A stretch of 40,426 bases of DNA, taken from contig DHVX01000039.1 in NCBI GenBank assembly GCA_002412885.1, positions 1 through 40,426 of the forward strand. The letters are read 5' to 3'. The position numbers were made by a program, and so were the translations under genes. Under the pieces are notes generated by a model. The model was not told the origin of the DNA, ran no database searches, and was given only the letters and a program-made list of their open reading frames with translations. Below, piece after piece: positions 15,301 to 22,767 of this stretch (its first letter is position 1; each line of letters begins with the position of its first letter). The DNA comes from Bacteroidales bacterium UBA5197. Its GTDB lineage: Bacteria > Bacteroidota > Bacteroidia > Bacteroidales > Lentimicrobiaceae.

Positions 15301-16217
15301 CCTGTGAATTTCAGCCAAGGATCGTTAAAATAATTACACAACTTATCGAGGCCTGAAGTCCAGATCAGAGCTGAGCCGGAGTTTGCCAGATTCCGGTACT
15401 GAATCTCACTTTCGCGCAATGCCGCCTCTGCCTTTTTGCGCTCTGTGATATCATTCATTACTACAAGTGTAGCAGTATCTTCATTAAAACGTATTGTTTG
15501 AGCCTGCGTTTCAACCTCCAATATACTGCCATCCAGTTTAATATATTTTTGCTCCTGAATGTTAACATACCCTTTTTCGGAAAGTAATTTTGCATTTTCA
15601 ATTGCAAGCTCATGAAAATCGGGATGAATAAGTTCAAATATATGCTTACCTAAAAGTTCATTTTCAGTTTTTGCACCAAAAAGCTGAACTGCAGCCGGAT
15701 TAAAATAGATTGTTTTCCAATCATGTATGATTCCCATTGCTACAGGCGAAATCGCAATTAAGTTGCGGTATTCTGCTTCGCTTTCTCTCAATGCTTTTTC
15801 AGCACGTGTTTTTTCAGTAATGTCTTGTAATATGCAGTGTGTTTGCTTAAATTCTCCGTTTGAATCATATCCTATTTTGCCGTCAAAAGCGATAAATAAA
15901 ACAGAGCCATTCTTATGCACCATTTCAACTGTGCTGTGAATATGCCCTTGCGCTTTAAAAACAAGAAATCGCTCACGAAACCCATCCTTAAAAGCGGGTG
16001 TAAGGAAATCGCCAAACCACTTACCAATAACTTCATCGCGTTTGTAACCCAGGGTGTCAATCCATTGTTGGTTTATCTCAATGAAGTTTCCATCAAAATC
16101 GAGGGATTGATAGCCTAACGGAGCAGCGTTAAACAAAAGCCGGAACTGTTCAGTACTCTCCTGCATTGCCAGTAACTCCTTTATGAGTTCTTCTTTGGTT
16201 TTGTCCTGAAAGTCCAT
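12387..16217 (-). CDS. Hybrid sensor histidine kinase with seven PAS domains
   Basis: A 1276-residue soluble kinase with no transmembrane segment. Seven PAS/PAC modules follow one another, beginning near residues 20, 146, 270, 395, 523, 655 and 775, each opening with an 'ESEERF/Y' linker and closing with a 'DITERKxAE' PAC tail. The transmitter follows: HisKA with phosphoacceptor His920 in 'MSHEIRTPMNGILGF', a HATPase_c domain ('NLVKNAIKFT', 'DTGIGIPKD', 'GAGLGLSI'), and a C-terminal receiver with Asp1209 in 'LVLMDIQMPEMNG'. Signals are presumably intracellular (redox, ligand or energy state). No separate response regulator or Hpt gene is adjacent, so the output partner must be elsewhere. Transcribed alone. 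Confidence 0.95.
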   Translation of the reverse strand: MDFQDKTKEELIKELLAMQESTEQFRLLFNAAPLGYQSLDFDGNFIEINQQWIDTLGYKRDEVIGKWFGDFLTPAFKDGFRERFLVFKAQGHIHSTVEMVHKNGSVLFIAFDGKIGYDSNGEFKQTHCILQDITEKTRAEKALRESEAEYRNLIAISPVAMGIIHDWKTIYFNPAAVQLFGAKTENELLGKHIFELIHPDFHELAIENAKLLSEKGYVNIQEQKYIKLDGSILEVETQAQTIRFNEDTATLVVMNDITERKKAEAALRESEIQYRNLANSGSALIWTSGLDKLCNYFNDPWLKFTGRTLQQEMGNGWTEGVHPDDFDRCLETYVTAFDKNEPFEMEYRLRHSSGEYRWLLDIGTPNFNSRGVFVGYIGHCFDITGRKQAEEELRKNEERYRLLADNVPDIIYSLNKAGEISTINSPALERFGYSLQDSIGSPFLNFVHPEDHEIVINSFIQAQQEQRKLTQGLKFRIAAKNGVVYWFELNSKAHYDSEGRYTGEDGVLREITARKLAEDAVRKSEESLAITLHSIGDGVISTDIDGLIVNINPVAEKLCGWDLKDALGKPLPEVFTIINAETRQTVANPVKKVLESGAIVGLANHTVLISREGIEYQIADSAAPIRNKDGKISGVVLVFSDVTERYAVEMALKESEERFKALHNASFGGIAIHDKGKILECNLGLSEMTGYSYDELVGMDGLMLIAPDSRDLVLNNILASYEKPYEAIGMRKNGELFPLLIEARNVPYKGKSARTVEFRDITESKQAEEALSKSESEFRLLAESMPQIVWITRSDGWNIFFNQQWVDYTGLSLEESYGHGWNKPFHPDDQERAWDAWQNATTNLATYSLECRLRRFDGEYKWWLVRGVPVLDADGSVLKWFGTCTDIDELKISEENLETAKLHAEESDRLKSAFLANMSHEIRTPMNGILGFAELLKKPDLTGEEQQDYIRIIEKSGTRMLNIINDIVDISKIEAGLMKLDLKESNINEQIEYIYTFFKPEVEAKGMKLKFNTPLPALEATITTDREKVYAILTNLVKNAIKFTNRGSIEFGYFRKDDYLEFYVKDTGIGIPKDRQEAIFERFIQADITDKMARQGAGLGLSITRAYVEMLGGKIWVESVEGSGSTFYFTLPYSAHPAKEIVVQQYTTSNKTDQIRKLKILIAEDDEVSELLLDNSVKMFGKEILKARTGIEAFEVCKKNPDTDLVLMDIQMPEMNGYEATRKIREFNKEVVIIAQTAYGQSGDREKAIEAGCNDYIAKPIGQNDLIALIQKYFGK

Positions 16218-16576
16218 AACAAAATTTATTGTTAAGATGAAAAACTATGTACCACTGTTCGCAGACAATTCTTTAGGTATATACCCGGTATTGGATATAT
16301 TTCCGACTTTGTCTGAATTTCAAAGTAAAAAAATGATTTTCGTATCAAATATAATAACTTTTCCTTGCCATGCAACATGAGGAAACTTTAATACATAGCC
16401 TTTTCAGCAGACTCTATTTTAAGTTACTGCGATCGCTTGTTGATGCTATAATTGGTAATTAAAATAAACAAAAATGAAATTATCGGCAGGGTTATCAGAG
16501 TCAATTTCAGAGTCTTCCTTTTCTTTATGATTTCATCTTTCTGTTTTATTTAAAGTTGTGCACCGAATGAGTTTCG
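16218..16576. other. 359-bp intergenic region without recognised gene
   Basis: AT-rich sequence between the kinase start and the DUF1287 stop. The minus-strand open frame at 16533-16742 is a shadow of the DUF1287 gene. I see no strong promoter, hairpin or repeat. Confidence 0.4.
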
Positions 16577-17161
16577 TTACTTTCCATAACGGTAATGTCC
16601 GATTATTTTGAAACTGAATAAACAGTCCTCCATAACTTGACCTGCTCCAATGTTGTGAAAGATTAAATGTCTTTGCCCGTCGGCTGCTTTTTTCTTTGAA
16701 ACGATTCCAATATGGGTTATTGCACCGCCAAGATTCCAGCATACCACATCGCCCGGAAAATAGTCATCGGGATTCTGTGATATTTGTTTTACAGTGCCAT
16801 GTCTTGAAAAAAATGTCATAAGATTCGGGACTCTTCTGTGGTCTATATTTTTATCTGGTTTACTGAGTCCCCAATTTTTTGGATACTTGCTGAAATTCGC
16901 TTTCATGTCTTCATGCACTTCTTTTTGCAAGTCAATTCCGAGTTTTCTGTAGGCGCGAATGATAACATCAGTGCACACACCTTTGCCGGCAGGGATGTCG
17001 CCATTCGGGTAGCTAATCCGAAAATATGAAGGGTCATACTTAACTCTTTGCTTTGTCAGAATTACTGCAGAGTCGGCGAGCCGGTCATAAAAATTGGTTT
17101 GACCGAGCGCTGCACTTACCGTCAGTATGTAAAAAGCAATATTCAGAAGTGTTTTTCTCAT
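16577..17161 (-). CDS. DUF1287 protein, NlpC/P60-like secreted hydrolase
   Basis: A secreted protein of about 194 residues. I start it at the internal ATG 17161 ('MRKTLLNIAFYILTVSAALG'), which gives a standard signal peptide; the longer frame adds seven residues from 17182. Conserved DUF1287 motifs follow: 'YPNGDIPAGKGVCTDVIIRA' with the likely catalytic cysteine, 'NIDHRRVPNLMTFF', 'PGDVVCWNLGGAITHIGIVS' with the partner histidine, and 'IFHNIGAG'. The Cys-His arrangement is that of NlpC/P60 papain-like folds, which often cut peptidoglycan peptides; that function has not been shown for this family as far as I know. Monocistronic. Confidence 0.85.
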   Translation of the reverse strand: MRKTLLNIAFYILTVSAALGQTNFYDRLADSAVILTKQRVKYDPSYFRISYPNGDIPAGKGVCTDVIIRAYRKLGIDLQKEVHEDMKANFSKYPKNWGLSKPDKNIDHRRVPNLMTFFSRHGTVKQISQNPDDYFPGDVVCWNLGGAITHIGIVSKKKAADGQRHLIFHNIGAGQVMEDCLFSFKIIGHYRYGK

Positions 17162-17289
17162 CATAAAAAAGCTAACGGCCATGCAGTATTTTATGTTGCT
17201 TGTTAACGCACAAAAATTTACCGTTTTCTTTTTCGGTTTAAATGCTGAAATTAACCAATATCACTAACTGATATGCATATTTGATATTG

Positions 17290-18540
17290 CTATTTGTTAT
17301 CCTTGAGAATTAGTCGAAGTGCGGTGTCTTTAGAAATGTAAGCCCATGCCCAATTTATAAAAATAATCAGCTTGTTTCTTACACTTAAAATAAGCATCAG
17401 GTGCAAAAACATCCATATTATCCAGGCAAAGAAACCTTTAAAACTGAAGAACGGTAAGTCAACAACTGCTTTATTTCTGCCTATGGTTGCCATGGTACCC
17501 AGATCAGTGTATTCATAGTCAACAGGCTTTTTACCTTGAATTATTTTCTTCAGATTGTGTGCTAAATTATTGGCCTGGTTAATGGCAACATTTGCCAGCT
17601 GCGGGTGTCCTTTGGGATATTTCGGCGTTTCTATCAGCGACATGTCCCCAATTACAAAAATATTTTCACTTTCAGGTATCTGGTTTATTCTGTTGACTTT
17701 GATGCGATTTCCCGAAGTAAACCAACCATCGGGCAAACCCTGAACGGTATTGGCAGTAACGCCGGCAGTCCAGATCAAGGTTTTTGCTTTAATGATATTT
17801 CCGTTATTCAATTGCAGTATCTCACCATCGTAATTTGTCACCAATGTTTCTGTTTGGATTTCTACACCCATTTTTTGCAGGTAATCATGCGAGGCAGTTT
17901 TTGCCAGGCCGCTCATGGAATTCAAGGTGTCTTTGCTGCCTTCAATCAGAATAATTTTGAGTTTCGAAAAGTCAATTCTGGGATAATCCTTGGGCAGCAT
18001 ATTCTTTTTAATTTCAGCAAATGCACCTGCCAATTCAACACCGGTAGGCCCTGCTCCTACTATGACCATGTTTAACAAGCTTTCTTTTTCTTGTTCATTG
18101 GCTGAGATAATATCTTCGAAAATTTGCAGAATGTGATTCCGGATTGAGATTGCTTCATACGTTGTTTTCAGCGTAAGTGCATATTCACTGATTCCTTTGT
18201 TGCCAAAGAAGTTTGTTTTGCAACCAAGGGCCAGAACAAGATAATCGTATTCAAAATCTCCGATGCTTGTGGTGATTTTGTTGTGAACAATATCCACCTG
18301 TGAAATCTCTGCAAGCCGTATCCGCACATTCTTTTTATTCCTGAAAATGTGCCGTAATGGAAATGAAATGCTGGCCGGCTCAATCTGAGAGGTTGCCACC
18401 TGATAAAACAATGGCTGAAACTGATGGTGATTTAGTTTATCGATAAGTATTACATCGAAGAGTTTTTCATCCAGTTTCTTCACAAGGTTAATACCTGCAA
18501 AACCACCACCAACAACTATTATTGTTTGTTTATTTTTCAT
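17290..18540 (-). CDS. ndh: Type II NADH:quinone oxidoreductase
   Basis: A 416-residue single-subunit, non-proton-pumping NADH dehydrogenase (NDH-2) that passes electrons from NADH through FAD to quinone. Two dinucleotide-binding motifs are present: 'IIVVGGGFAGINLVKKL' for FAD and 'MVIVGAGPTGVELAGAF' for NADH. 'TLIWTAGVTAN' and 'IFVIGDMSLIE' are typical of the family, as is the quinone-site region 'HPQLANVAINQANNLAHNLK'. The C-terminal 60 residues are hydrophobic ('FAWIIWMFLHLMLILSV') and anchor the protein to the inner membrane. Supports a respiratory chain. Not in an obvious operon. Confidence 0.95.
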   Translation of the reverse strand: MKNKQTIIVVGGGFAGINLVKKLDEKLFDVILIDKLNHHQFQPLFYQVATSQIEPASISFPLRHIFRNKKNVRIRLAEISQVDIVHNKITTSIGDFEYDYLVLALGCKTNFFGNKGISEYALTLKTTYEAISIRNHILQIFEDIISANEQEKESLLNMVIVGAGPTGVELAGAFAEIKKNMLPKDYPRIDFSKLKIILIEGSKDTLNSMSGLAKTASHDYLQKMGVEIQTETLVTNYDGEILQLNNGNIIKAKTLIWTAGVTANTVQGLPDGWFTSGNRIKVNRINQIPESENIFVIGDMSLIETPKYPKGHPQLANVAINQANNLAHNLKKIIQGKKPVDYEYTDLGTMATIGRNKAVVDLPFFSFKGFFAWIIWMFLHLMLILSVRNKLIIFINWAWAYISKDTALRLILKDNK

Positions 18541-18615
18541 GTTATTATTTCAGTTGTTAATGTTTCACAGGCAATTAAGGCATTTGCAGATTATTCTATC
18601 CTCTTTAAATTGCAA

Positions 18616-18789
18616 TTATTTCCTTAATCTCAATTTATGCGGGCTTGTGCCGGGAACTCTTTCAATCAGTTTGCGGGCTTCAAGATCAAATAACAATCCC
18701 CAATGCGGAAATGTTAAAATGAGGTCGGAAATATTTGCCGGACCACTGAAAAGACTTGGTTTAGAATTACTGAATCCAGGTATTCCCGG
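18616..18789 (-). pseudogene. 57-codon open frame directly after the rSAM double stop
   Basis: The radical SAM gene ends in two consecutive TAA codons (18795-18790). In the same frame the sequence then stays open for 57 codons to a TAA at 18616-18618. It has protein-like composition, including 'FPHWGLLFDLEARKLIERVP' and a basic tail 'HKLRLRK'. It has no ATG; only TTG/ATT/ATA codons could initiate. It may be the tail of a decayed gene, an unconventionally started peptide, or chance. I do not recognise the family. The overlapping plus-strand frame (18539-18796) looks less protein-like. Confidence 0.3.
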
Positions 18790-18792
18790 TTA

Positions 18793-19893
18793 TTAAGGCT
18801 TTACAACCTTTTCCCCTGCCTCTATCCTTTTTAAATGACAGAACAACAATTCTCCGGTTTTTTCATCTCTTAAGTGCATTCCGTTTCCTTCGCAATATTT
18901 ATAAAAATCACAGTCGGCACATATTCCGGTTTTTGTCCAGCTTTTATCTCTGAATATCTGATATTTATTTTCCCAGATATCCTTAAAGTTATCCTGATAG
19001 ATATTCCCCTGAATAAAATTCTCCCTGAGGTTAGGACATGCTGAAATTGAACCATCGGCCAATATTGACGCAATATTGATGCCCGCCCGGCAAATGAAAA
19101 AATTATCCCGGACTTCGCGTTCGTAATTTCCTAAAAACCCTTCGCAACCATAGTTTAATTTTATTTTCCCTTCCTTTCTTGTTTGGGAAATAAAATCAAA
19201 TAATCTTTTAAAGCTCTCCGGTTCAAGCTGCAATTCTTTATGATTTAATGCCCTGCCAACCGGGAAAATTGTGAATATTCTCCACTCTTTAATGCCCAAG
19301 CCAATCAATAGTTCTTTGATCTGATTTAATTCGCCAAAGTTTTTCTGATTGACACAAGTAACTAAATCGTATTTTAGTTCAGGTATCGATGGCAATAAAC
19401 GTATTGCATTTAAGGCAGATGAATAGCTTCTGGCAGTTCCCCGTAACCAGTTGTGGTTTGCTTCCATACCGTCAAGACTCACCGTAATTGCCCTGAGTCC
19501 GGAGTTTAATAATGCGTTTATCCTGTTTCTGGTTAAAAGCATTCCGTTGGTTACTATTCCCCAGGGGAAACCTCTTTGATACAAGCTTAAGCCAATTTGT
19601 TCCAGATCTTTTCTCAGCAGCGCTTCACCGCCTGTCAGCACGATCATGGTTTTGTTGGGATTGATAATGCCGGTTAATTCGTCAATTGCTTTTAAAAAGT
19701 CACTGGCGGGCATATCCTTCACCAACGAATCTTTTTTGCAATCACTCCCGCAGTGCAGGCAATTCAGATTGCATCGCAGAGTGCATTCCCAAAGAATATA
19801 ATTCAGCTGATGAATTTTAGATTCATTGTCTTTGAACTTCTTAAAAAGCGAAAGTGCAATCTTTTTCCGTAAAGATATTTTATTGACTTTCAT
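18793..19893 (-). CDS. Radical SAM/SPASM enzyme of the rSAM/lipoprotein system
   Basis: A 366-residue radical SAM protein. The 4Fe-4S cluster motif is Cys41-x3-Cys45-x2-Cys48 in 'LRCNLNCLHC', followed by the SAM-contact 'LTGGEALLR', 'GIVTNGMLL' and 'AITVSLDG'. The C-terminal half carries a SPASM-type cysteine set ('FICRAG', 'ISACPN', 'GICADCDFYKYCEGNGMHLR', 'LFCHLKR') for auxiliary clusters. Such enzymes usually modify peptides or proteins. The sequence and its coupling to the lipoprotein gene fit the family I recall as TIGR04133, paired with TIGR04134. Its ATG lies 14 bp inside the end of the lipoprotein gene, so translation is probably coupled. The modification made is unknown; the lipoprotein is the obvious candidate substrate. 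Confidence 0.9.
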   Translation of the reverse strand: MKVNKISLRKKIALSLFKKFKDNESKIHQLNYILWECTLRCNLNCLHCGSDCKKDSLVKDMPASDFLKAIDELTGIINPNKTMIVLTGGEALLRKDLEQIGLSLYQRGFPWGIVTNGMLLTRNRINALLNSGLRAITVSLDGMEANHNWLRGTARSYSSALNAIRLLPSIPELKYDLVTCVNQKNFGELNQIKELLIGLGIKEWRIFTIFPVGRALNHKELQLEPESFKRLFDFISQTRKEGKIKLNYGCEGFLGNYEREVRDNFFICRAGINIASILADGSISACPNLRENFIQGNIYQDNFKDIWENKYQIFRDKSWTKTGICADCDFYKYCEGNGMHLRDEKTGELLFCHLKRIEAGEKVVKP

Positions 19894-20323
19894 TTTCAGG
19901 GGTAAGCTTTACGTCAAAATCTTTGCTGGTTTCGCCGCTATACCAATCGCCGTCACCACCGGTAAATTTCGGGTTTTTAAACTCTACAATGGTATCCAGC
20001 TCTTTGTATGATCCGTTTAACTCACCATCAATGTCCTGAAACTTAATATTGTACGTCTGATCATCAGGGAAACCCCATTTATCAACAACCTGGTAGGCGC
20101 CATCAGCATCAGTATAGGAAGTGTCACCCTGAATAATTACGCTGATATTTTCTATGGGTTGATTATTCTCTATGGATTTTACGTTTCCTTTTATGATAAA
20201 CTTAGCCGAAGGAGTGCCATATTCATCTTTAGAATCACATGCTGACGCAAATCCTAACACAGCCAATAAACCAGCTATCAATACATTATATGTTTTGAGA
20301 AATTTAATCCGTGCTATTTTCAT
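19880..20323 (-). CDS. Putative lipoprotein partner of the radical SAM enzyme
   Basis: About 147 residues when started at ATG 20323, which is preceded at 6 nt by a full GGAGG (minus strand, 20330-20334), rare here; the longer frame to 20371 is not preferred. A signal sequence 'FLKTYNVLIAGLLAVLGFAS' ends at a candidate lipobox cysteine ('FASAC'). The mature part opens 'DSKDEYGTPSAKFIIKGNVK' and contains a carboxypeptidase-regulatory-like beta sandwich ('NQPIENISVIIQGDTSYTDA'), then 'IKFQDIDGELNGSYKELDTI' and a glycine/tyrosine-rich 'GDGDWYSGE'. The CDSKDEYGTP opening and DIDG motif fit the rSAM/lipoprotein family (TIGR04134 by recollection). It overlaps the enzyme gene by 14 bp. Likely exported and anchored in a membrane, possibly after modification in the cytoplasm. 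Confidence 0.85.
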   Translation of the reverse strand: MKIARIKFLKTYNVLIAGLLAVLGFASACDSKDEYGTPSAKFIIKGNVKSIENNQPIENISVIIQGDTSYTDADGAYQVVDKWGFPDDQTYNIKFQDIDGELNGSYKELDTIVEFKNPKFTGGDGDWYSGETSKDFDVKLTPENESQ

Positions 20324-20329
20324 ATTGTT

Positions 20330-20334
20330 CCTCC
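20330..20334 (-). promoter_or_regulatory. Strong Shine-Dalgarno fixing the lipoprotein start
   Basis: GGAGG on the minus strand, 6 nt from ATG 20323. Most genes in this window have no recognisable Shine-Dalgarno, so this one decides the start and suggests high translation of the substrate relative to the coupled enzyme. Confidence 0.75.
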
Positions 20335-20544
20335 AGGCTCTCTTGAGCCTCATTTCGACTTGCCTGAGCAAATCTGATATTACGGATCAAATGTATAAAT
20401 TATTCAGTTGGCTTGTGCGTAAATTAAGCACCGTAGTTGACTTGTTCCATCGGGGATGGTTGTTTAACAGTGTTTTTATTTCTTTTTATATACCAATCCT
20501 TTGATTCTCTTTTAAACAACAAATAACCAATGCTTTAACCTGGC

Positions 20545-20967
20545 TTACTCAAAATCACTTTCAACAAATGTAAATAAGTACTCATCATCTTTTTCAGGTT
20601 CTGAAATTACGTCGTAGTTGTTGATTATTAAAGGATTGCGAATCGAATTGTTTTCCCCCGTCCACTTTACCTTAATGTTATTATCATAAGTTAATACCAG
20701 TGAGTCGCTGTTCGTGAATGCAAAAACATCAATCTCAGCGCCAGAAAACAAATCTACCCTGCCAATCAAAGAACTTCCGGCAGTTAAATCATGTGATTTC
20801 ACATTTCCATCTCTGTAGTCGTCGATTTTAATGCTTTTTTGGGTGCCATTTACATATTTAAACTGAACAAAGTAAACTTTATCAACATCTTTTTTGCAGG
20901 ATGTCAAAAAAGCAGAACTGATCAGCCCAATAGTTAAAAGAAGCATCAAGGTAGTTTTCTGTTGCAT
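20545..20967 (-). CDS. Small lipoprotein, unknown function
   Basis: A 140-residue protein with a lipoprotein signal 'MQQKTTLMLLLTIGLISSAF' and lipobox 'LTSC' (Cys24). The mature part is beta-rich and acidic at the end ('EKDDEYLFTFVESDFE'). I recognise no family. It lies 221 bp upstream of the rSAM-partner lipoprotein gene on the same strand, so it may be cotranscribed with that pair, but the spacing allows a separate unit. A TGATCA-centred sequence (AAATGTGATCACTTTT, 21039-21054) is about 80 bp upstream of its start. Confidence 0.75.
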   Translation of the reverse strand: MQQKTTLMLLLTIGLISSAFLTSCKKDVDKVYFVQFKYVNGTQKSIKIDDYRDGNVKSHDLTAGSSLIGRVDLFSGAEIDVFAFTNSDSLVLTYDNNIKVKWTGENNSIRNPLIINNYDVISEPEKDDEYLFTFVESDFE

Positions 20968-21188
20968 TGTTGTTGTGGTTTTTATTGTAGTTTCAATGGG
21001 TTTATTCAGTTTTTAAAGCATCGAATTGGATGCCCTTAAATGTGATCACTTTTGGTCAAATGGAATCCGGGCAAATTTAGAATAAAATTAGCCATCCAGC
21101 CTGTCCATCTGACTTAATAAATGCAGGAATCTTTGGGTTGAGAGGGGCGCACTTCGTCAGCTAAATAATGGCGGAGTTGTGTACTTGA

Positions 21189-22025
21189 TTAGCGGCGGTT
21201 TTTATTATACCTCTTCCTGTATGTTCTTATAATATTTTCTAATTCACTGTGCGTAACATTCAGTGAATCAATCTCAATTTTTTCATACTCGTCTTCATCG
21301 TAAAAATAAGTCAGATACGATTTTGCGGATTTACCAAAGCCTTCTTTAATAACTTCCTCATTATTTATTGATGACCAATTTTTAAAATCAACATTTTTTG
21401 TTTTAATTCCTTTGCTGTCAATTATTATTTGTGGTTTGTTGTTCAATGCTTTTCGAGATTCTTTTAATGTACTATAGAGCCCAATTGCTATCATAATTGT
21501 CCCCAAAATGTAATTTTTAGTTTCTCCTTTGAATATAAAGTAAATTCCAATTCCAATTATTAAAATTGAAACTCCAAGCTCAAAGTAGTTGTAAAGTTTT
21601 GAATAGAAAATTTCCATTTTGGCAGGAAGTGAATAGTCTTCTTTATATTCATCTTCGTTTTCAAATTTTTTTTCAAGGTTTTTGAGTTTTATTTTGTCCT
21701 CATTATTCCTTATTTCCGTTTTTTCAAAAATGTTTCCGTCATTCCATATCAATTTTTCCTGAATTGCTCTTTTCTTTAATTCATGAACGTTTCTTACGAT
21801 TTCAAAAGCCCAAATTCTCCATTTGGTTATCATATAACTCCAAATTATCCAAGCTAAAACAAAGCCAAGTAGGAAAGCAATTCCTATTCCCCATCCAGGA
21901 ATTAGATTTTCTTTGGATAAGTAAAGTGCAATAGCTGGACAGCCAAAAAGTGCTATAAATACTGGAACATTCACAATTAAATGTCCTCTTTTTATAGCTT
22001 TATTAACTGATATTTGTTCTCTCAT
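21189..22025 (-). CDS. Four-helix membrane protein, unknown
   Basis: A 278-residue protein. Two N-terminal transmembrane helices (about residues 17-36 and 43-66) and a second pair (about 148-167 and 171-186) flank a charged, helical loop rich in Lys and Glu ('DKIKLKNLEKKFENEDEYKE'). The C-terminal 90 residues form a hydrophilic, beta-then-helix domain ending 'RTYRKRYNKNRR', perhaps PH-like. AT-rich codon use with frequent AAA/GAA/ATT sets it apart a little from its neighbours, as does the next toxin-antitoxin pair; the two may have arrived together. No function assigned. Confidence 0.6.
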   Translation of the reverse strand: MREQISVNKAIKRGHLIVNVPVFIALFGCPAIALYLSKENLIPGWGIGIAFLLGFVLAWIIWSYMITKWRIWAFEIVRNVHELKKRAIQEKLIWNDGNIFEKTEIRNNEDKIKLKNLEKKFENEDEYKEDYSLPAKMEIFYSKLYNYFELGVSILIIGIGIYFIFKGETKNYILGTIMIAIGLYSTLKESRKALNNKPQIIIDSKGIKTKNVDFKNWSSINNEEVIKEGFGKSAKSYLTYFYDEDEYEKIEIDSLNVTHSELENIIRTYRKRYNKNRR

Positions 22026-22112
22026 TTAGTTTTGAATTCAAATTACCGCTAACGGGCGGATATTCGCATTGTCAGGCAAATTTATAATAAAAGTAGGCTT
22101 AATGGACATATT

Positions 22113-22424
22113 TCAGACTTCAATTGATATCTTCACCTTTCCCCCAAAGCCTTTTTCCACTATATCGAAAAGTGTGCTGAGCGTAATATTACTCCCATTA
22201 TTTTCTACCCTGGAAATGTATTCTCGCTTTTTGTCAACGAGTTGCCCCAATTCTTCCTGTGTCATATTTTTGGATTCACGAACTTTCTTTAACAAAAGTC
22301 CTATTCTGAAAGATTCAGCTTCTCTTTCCAGATTATCGCGTCTTTCAGTTCCGGTTTCTCCATAAACACGGTCCTTTATTTCTGACCAGGATGATATTTC
22401 GTTATTGTCGTTTCTTGCTTTCAT
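22113..22424 (-). CDS. HigA-like antitoxin (XRE helix-turn-helix)
   Basis: A 103-residue protein with an N-terminal extension (1-40) and an XRE-type helix-turn-helix from about 42 to 95: 'LLLKKVRESKNMTQEELGQL' and 'REYISRVENNGSNITLSTLF'. It should neutralise the adjacent toxin and bind the operator upstream of the pair. Its ATG (22424) lies 23 bp inside the toxin gene and has its own AAGGAG Shine-Dalgarno, so both are coupled. The toxin-first order is that of higBA loci. Confidence 0.88.
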   Translation of the reverse strand: MKARNDNNEISSWSEIKDRVYGETGTERRDNLEREAESFRIGLLLKKVRESKNMTQEELGQLVDKKREYISRVENNGSNITLSTLFDIVEKGFGGKVKISIEV

Positions 22425-22749
22425 AATACTCCTTCATTAGTTTATTTGCTTTTCGGATTTCTTGTCCGGGTGTTTTCTGGGTCTTTTTCTGAAATCCATT
22501 TAACAGGATTACTAACTTCCTTTCGTCGAAAAAACAAAAAACACGCCAAATGTCTGACCCTAATTGAATTCTTGCTTCGTAAAGTCCGCTTGTTCCGACG
22601 ATGAGTTTGAGATAGTTTGTTGGAATTCTCTCTAAAGTCTCAATTGCTTCTAAAATTTTGAAGATTTTATTCTGAACCTTTACAGGTTGCTCCTTTAAGA
22701 AGTCTTCAAAATAGTTTTTGTATGCAATTATTTCGCGGATTTTTTCCAT
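22402..22749 (-). CDS. HigB/RelE-type toxin
   Basis: About 115 residues when started at ATG 22749 ('MEKIREIIAYKNYFEDFLKE'); an upstream in-frame ATG at 22839 would add 30 residues that cross the promoter and operator, so it is rejected. The fold pattern is that of phage-Gp49/HigB-like toxins: 'VQNKIFKILEAIETLERIPT', 'GTSGLYEARIQLGSDIWRVF' and 'LVILLNGFQKKTQKTPGQEI'. Such toxins are ribosome-associated or free mRNA endonucleases. The Arg in 'WRVF' and the 'FQKKTQKTP' lysine cluster are the usual catalytic/RNA-contact residues. The antitoxin follows with a 23-bp overlap. Confidence 0.87.
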   Translation of the reverse strand: MEKIREIIAYKNYFEDFLKEQPVKVQNKIFKILEAIETLERIPTNYLKLIVGTSGLYEARIQLGSDIWRVFCFFDERKLVILLNGFQKKTQKTPGQEIRKANKLMKEYYESKKRQ

Positions 22750-22767
22750 AGGCCGTTCAATTGTACG

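Noticed and set aside
18539..18796. Plus-strand 85-residue frame antisense to the ndh/rSAM gap
   Set aside because: It begins inside the ndh start codon region and has poor composition; the minus-strand frame at 18616-18789 looks more protein-like.
21039..21054. TGTGATCACTT as a CRP/FNR-type operator
   Set aside because: A short TGATCA-centred match only; no second site, regulator or conserved spacing to a promoter supports it.
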